Shown here piece after piece: positions 6,709 through 9,656 of a stretch of DNA of 9,656 nucleotides (position 1 is its first letter; each line of letters opens with the position of its first letter). A program made the position numbers and the translations under genes. The stretch lies in NCBI GenBank assembly GCA_013214885.1, contig JABSRS010000107.1:1-9656 (forward strand), written 5' to 3'. Under the pieces are notes generated by a model, which was given only the letters and a program-made list of their open reading frames with translations, ran no database searches and had not been told where the DNA came from. Origin of the DNA: Gammaproteobacteria bacterium. GTDB lineage: Bacteria > Pseudomonadota > Gammaproteobacteria > Enterobacterales > Psychrobiaceae.

Positions 6709-7638
6709 ATGGAAACAGAACACAGCAGTTGGATACAAAATTTACAGCAAAATCAATTCAATGGCACTAACAATGTGCGAATTAATTATGCGGTGATGCT
6801 CCAACCATCAAAATCGCCAGCGTTTATTTTGTGTAATGGCCGGATTGAAAGCTATTTAAAGTATCAGGAGCTAGCCAGCGAACTTTATCAGCAAGGCTAT
6901 AGCGTGTATTTGATTGACCATCGAGGGCAAGGCTTGTCTGAGCGTTTGACCATTGATACGCACAAAGGTCATGTAGTTGATTTTAATGATTATATAAAGG
7001 ATCTTGCAACCTTTATTAAACTGGTTGTTACGCCAAACGGACATCAAAAACATCTACTATTTGGCCATTCAATGGGGGGGACAATTGCGACGCGCTACAT
7101 TCAAACCTGCCAGCACAACATTGATAAGCTGATTTTAGGTAATCCTATGTTAGGGATTGTCCTGCCTCTACCTGTTTCAGTGATGAGCCAATTAGTGAAA
7201 ACGATTGAGTATTATGCGCAAAAATTTAGCTCACAACCCAGTTATGTGCTTGGCGGTAAAAGTTATCGTGAACCGCCTTTTGACAAAAACAGCCTAACCC
7301 AATCAGCTGAGCGTTATCAACAATTTCGTGCGATATACCAACAGTACCCTGAAGTTCAGCTGGGTGCCCCAACCAATCAGTGGTTGTTGCAAGGGCTACT
7401 TGCAACGAGTCAGTGTATTGAGGACGCTGCTAAAATAACGATCCCGACGCTGCTGTTGCAGGGCGGGGCTGATCGCGTCGTTAAAAATAGTGACCAAGAC
7501 AAATTTGCCGCTAACATGACTAGTGATTTAATTGAGGTATGTCGGATTGCTGGGGCGCGGCATGAGTTGTTTTTTGAATTAGATCGTTATCGCCAGCAGG
7601 CTCTGACAGCGTTGCTTGATTTTGCTGGTCGAGACTAA
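6709..7638 (+). CDS. pldB: PldB-like lysophospholipase / monoacylglycerol lipase family hydrolase
   Basis: This is a 309-residue alpha/beta hydrolase that aligns closely with E. coli lysophospholipase L2. Shared stretches are GRIESYLKYQELA (44-56), IDHRGQGLSER (69-79), KGHVVDFNDYIKDLA (86-100) and the nucleophile elbow G-H-S-M-G-G at 119-124 (S121). The acid is probably D255 in QGGADRVV, and the histidine H285 in GARHELFFE. The family removes an acyl chain from lysophospholipids or monoacylglycerols, with glycerophosphodiesters or glycerol and free fatty acid as products. It is about 30 residues shorter than E. coli PldB, mainly at the N-terminus, with no signal peptide, so it probably acts from the cytoplasmic side. 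Its last 119 bases are antisense to the GlpD-like gene. Family assignment is strong; the true substrate is inferred. Confidence 0.9.
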   Translation: METEHSSWIQNLQQNQFNGTNNVRINYAVMLQPSKSPAFILCNGRIESYLKYQELASELYQQGYSVYLIDHRGQGLSERLTIDTHKGHVVDFNDYIKDLATFIKLVVTPNGHQKHLLFGHSMGGTIATRYIQTCQHNIDKLILGNPMLGIVLPLPVSVMSQLVKTIEYYAQKFSSQPSYVLGGKSYREPPFDKNSLTQSAERYQQFRAIYQQYPEVQLGAPTNQWLLQGLLATSQCIEDAAKITIPTLLLQGGADRVVKNSDQDKFAANMTSDLIEVCRIAGARHELFFELDRYRQQALTALLDFAGRD

Positions 7639-9082
7639 CGGCACTGCTATAGCTTTGTTGCCAATGCTGCCAGTACTGTTGCCATTGTTGCTCGAATTTC
7701 TGCTCACTCCAGTGTAAATACTGTTGGCATAGTTGAGCAATCGACGTTTGGTGTTGTTTTAGCGCAACTCCCATTGTTAAGCCAAGTCGTGAGCGGCGCA
7801 GTAATAAATCGCCAAGATTCTTAATTGCACTGGAGCTGATGACATCGCGTAATAATTTGGGGCTGTTAGGTGGCACAAAACAACTTAATTCAAGCTGTTG
7901 ATTAGGATTAAAAATCCACGATTTCTGTTTCGCCGCTGCGGTTAAAATATCATTGGCCATTGGCATCGCCGAGACTAATTTGCCACCTGCAATGCTAATC
8001 ATACCTGGCTGTTGCCAAATCTGATGCTTGCGAGGTTCATGATTTAAGTCTGATAAATCAGTGCTTTTTGAAATAATTGGCCGGACACCAGCCCAAGTGG
8101 CAATGATATCGTCACTGCTAAATGTATGTTGCCAGTCTAAGTGATTAACTGCTGCTAATAGATATTGTTGTTCTGCTAAACTGATGGTCGGGCATTGGTC
8201 GAGCGATGGCTGATGGACTAATTCGGTGCAGCCGACGACCGTAACGCCAGCCCATGGGTAGATATATACTGGGCGACCATCTTGCGGGTGTGAAAATGCA
8301 ATGCTGACCGCGGTCGGTATTTTCCAAAAAGGTAAGGTGATATGGCTACCGCGTACTGGTTTTATCGTTGCTTGCTTCGGCGGGTGTAATTGCCCAGCCC
8401 ACGCCCCCGTCGCGTTAATGACAAAATCACACTCAATTTGTTCGCTGGTGCCGTTGATAGTATCGGTTAATGTAACGATTGATGTCGAGTCTGGTCTTTG
8501 GACCTTCGTTACTTTGAGATAATTGGCGCACAGCCCACCGTATTTAACCCCAGTTTGTAATAGCGATAATACTAAAGCGCAATCATCGGTGATTGAATCA
8601 TAAAATAAGTTAGCGTCAAAATCGTGCTTGGTTAATTGTGGCAGTAGTAGCTTAATTTCGCTCTGGGTCAAGCGGTGATGTCGCTTGTTATGGGTCAGCA
8701 GGTCGTAACCACTGAGTACTTTATCAAACAGCCAAGGTGATGGAACTTTACCTGGTTGGTGAATAAAGACATAAGCCAGTGGTTTGACATGCTGCGGCAG
8801 ATGCTGGCGAAACCAATTTATTTCACGAGCCGACTCTCTAACAATAGCAATATCGCCCTGCGCTAAATACCTCAGCCCACCGTGTAGCATTTTTGATGAC
8901 CGACTGGAGGTGCCGCTAGTAAAGTCATTCTGTTCAATTAACCATGGCTCAAAGCCAGCAGCAGCAGCTTTGGCAAACGTTGCCGCGCCAGTTATTCCGC
9001 CGCCAATAATCAGCAGTCGTCCCGATTTACCATCGCTGATCAGCTGTCTGAGCTGTTGGTCTGCAGAGGTTAGGTCAGTCAC
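7520..9082 (-). CDS. GlpD-like FAD-dependent glycerol-3-phosphate dehydrogenase family protein
   Basis: This is a 520-residue flavoprotein of the GlpD/DAO family, whose classic members oxidise glycerol-3-phosphate to DHAP and pass electrons to quinone at the inner membrane. Visible parts are the FAD-binding G27-x-G29-x-x-G32 with E50 after the second strand, SSRSSKMLHGGLRYL (59-73), NATGAW (223-228), RGSH (244-247), GVRP (332-335), GGK (366-368) and the C-terminal domain motif LLRRSRLGL (427-435). The usual LTTYR after GGK is replaced by L-V-S-A-M, so its substrate may differ. Residues 453-477 are rich in Trp and Gln. Residues 482-520 extend past the normal family end and are antisense to pldB. 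The start is GTG at 9082-9080, with GGAG six bases before it; it overlaps the upstream stop by 8 bases (GTGACTGA). It is translationally coupled to the AGPS-like gene. Confidence 0.88.
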   Translation of the reverse strand: MTDLTSADQQLRQLISDGKSGRLLIIGGGITGAATFAKAAAAGFEPWLIEQNDFTSGTSSRSSKMLHGGLRYLAQGDIAIVRESAREINWFRQHLPQHVKPLAYVFIHQPGKVPSPWLFDKVLSGYDLLTHNKRHHRLTQSEIKLLLPQLTKHDFDANLFYDSITDDCALVLSLLQTGVKYGGLCANYLKVTKVQRPDSTSIVTLTDTINGTSEQIECDFVINATGAWAGQLHPPKQATIKPVRGSHITLPFWKIPTAVSIAFSHPQDGRPVYIYPWAGVTVVGCTELVHQPSLDQCPTISLAEQQYLLAAVNHLDWQHTFSSDDIIATWAGVRPIISKSTDLSDLNHEPRKHQIWQQPGMISIAGGKLVSAMPMANDILTAAAKQKSWIFNPNQQLELSCFVPPNSPKLLRDVISSSAIKNLGDLLLRRSRLGLTMGVALKQHQTSIAQLCQQYLHWSEQKFEQQWQQYWQHWQQSYSSAVSLDQQNQATLSEPAGDNDLIQKTTHAAPQQSDIPQLNH

Positions 9083-9656
9083 AGATCACTCCACTATTAA
9101 GGCGTTGGTCAGGGTCGAGTATCGCAAACTCAGCTTTAAGCGCGGCCATAGTTAGTTCGCCCTTTTCTTGGGCTAAATAGGGGGCATGGTCGCGGCCAAC
9201 TCCATGTTGATGGCTAATAGTACCTTGGTTTTCAACAATAACGGTTGAGGCGGCATGTTTGAACAGTTCCCAGCGATTAAGTGCTTGTTGGTAGCTATCC
9301 CCTGGGCGAAAAATATAGCTGGTGTAAATGGTTGCACCATCGTGGTAGCAATGCGACAGGTGGCTAAATACCACAATTTTTTCGTCAAACTTAGCCGCAG
9401 TTTGGTTGAGCGATGTTTCAATCTTATTAAGCATCTGATCGAGATTAGCCCAGCTAACACAGGTCTCTAAGGTGTCTACCACATATCCCTGTTGCCATAA
9501 CGTTTCACGCAGGTATGGGCTTCTAAAACGGTTTTTAGCCCAATGTCCGGCTAATTTTTTGCCCGCAAACAAACCATTATGTACTTTGATTTGGCGTTTT
9601 AATTGGGTCGTTAGTAATTTTGATTGCGCTTTATCACCCGTGATCCCGTAAAGTAA
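9075..9656 (-). CDS. Alkylglycerone-phosphate-synthase-like FAD oxidase, C-terminal fragment
   Basis: The frame is open to the window edge and gives the last 193 residues; the N-terminal FAD domain lies outside. The fragment matches the C-terminal half of VAO/PCMH-type FAD enzymes of the AGPS branch: GITGD at 4-8 (EGD in relatives), the D-T-L-E-T...W segment at 61-69 (ETS/A-x-x-W in AGPS), SHCYHDGATIY at 101-111 (cf. SHVYDAGACIY of animal AGPS as I recall) and the histidine-rich HQHGVGRDH at 149-157 (cf. HHHGVGK). AGPS exchanges the acyl chain of acyl-DHAP for a fatty alcohol, creating the ether bond of ether lipids. Many bacterial relatives are annotated only as FAD-binding oxidases, some acting on hydroxy acids, so ether-lipid synthesis is inference. 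It is the upstream partner of the GlpD-like gene, whose start overlaps its TGA. Confidence 0.82.
   Translation of the reverse strand, partial: LLYGITGDKAQSKLLTTQLKRQIKVHNGLFAGKKLAGHWAKNRFRSPYLRETLWQQGYVVDTLETCVSWANLDQMLNKIETSLNQTAAKFDEKIVVFSHLSHCYHDGATIYTSYIFRPGDSYQQALNRWELFKHAASTVIVENQGTISHQHGVGRDHAPYLAQEKGELTMAALKAEFAILDPDQRLNSGVICD

Noticed and set aside
8784..9155. 123-codon plus-strand open frame opposite the GlpD-like gene
   Set aside because: It is antisense to the highly conserved FAD-binding region and the AGPS-like C-terminus, has no recognisable domain, and its composition follows the codon pattern of the real gene.

Overview
The window reads as ordinary chromosome of a gammaproteobacterium, most likely a marine member of the Alteromonadales (Shewanella/Colwellia/Pseudoalteromonas type). 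This rests on close resemblance of the HemF tail, RlmJ and PldB to their E. coli homologues, moderate AT-richness, and the mix of genes. The genus is an inference. I see no tRNA, rRNA, insertion sequence, CRISPR array or phage gene, and no gene-free stretch longer than about 100 bases.

Layout. (1) Bases 1-952, plus strand: the end of hemF (heme synthesis), a four-helix CopD/HemJ-like membrane protein, and a small DUF3862-type lipoprotein, closely spaced as an operon and ended by a hairpin terminator. (2) 1021-1863, minus: rlmJ, a 23S rRNA adenine methyltransferase. (3) 1958-5829, plus: a tight three-gene operon encoding a MoxR AAA+ ATPase, a DUF58 membrane protein and a TgpA-type membrane transglutaminase. 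This is a widespread cell-envelope module whose exact job is still poorly defined. (4) 5812-6675, minus, and 6709-7638, plus: two divergent alpha/beta hydrolases, the second being PldB-like (lysophospholipase L2 / monoacylglycerol lipase family), separated by only 33 bases that hold a perfect 11-base palindrome. (5) 7520-9656, minus: a GlpD-like FAD dehydrogenase translationally coupled to the C-terminal part of an alkylglycerone-phosphate-synthase-like FAD oxidase, which runs off the window edge.

How they fit together. The left half is housekeeping (heme, ribosome modification, envelope). The right half is biased towards glycerolipid chemistry: two lipase-type hydrolases next to two flavoproteins whose relatives act on glycerol-3-phosphate and on acyl/alkyl-DHAP. 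The flavoprotein pair is the best candidate for a little-described pathway, because the AGPS-like enzyme family makes ether lipids elsewhere and the GlpD-like protein has lost a usually conserved active-site stretch. The genome is compact here: start codons overlap stops, and two of the three convergent junctions are antisense gene overlaps (18 and 119 bases).
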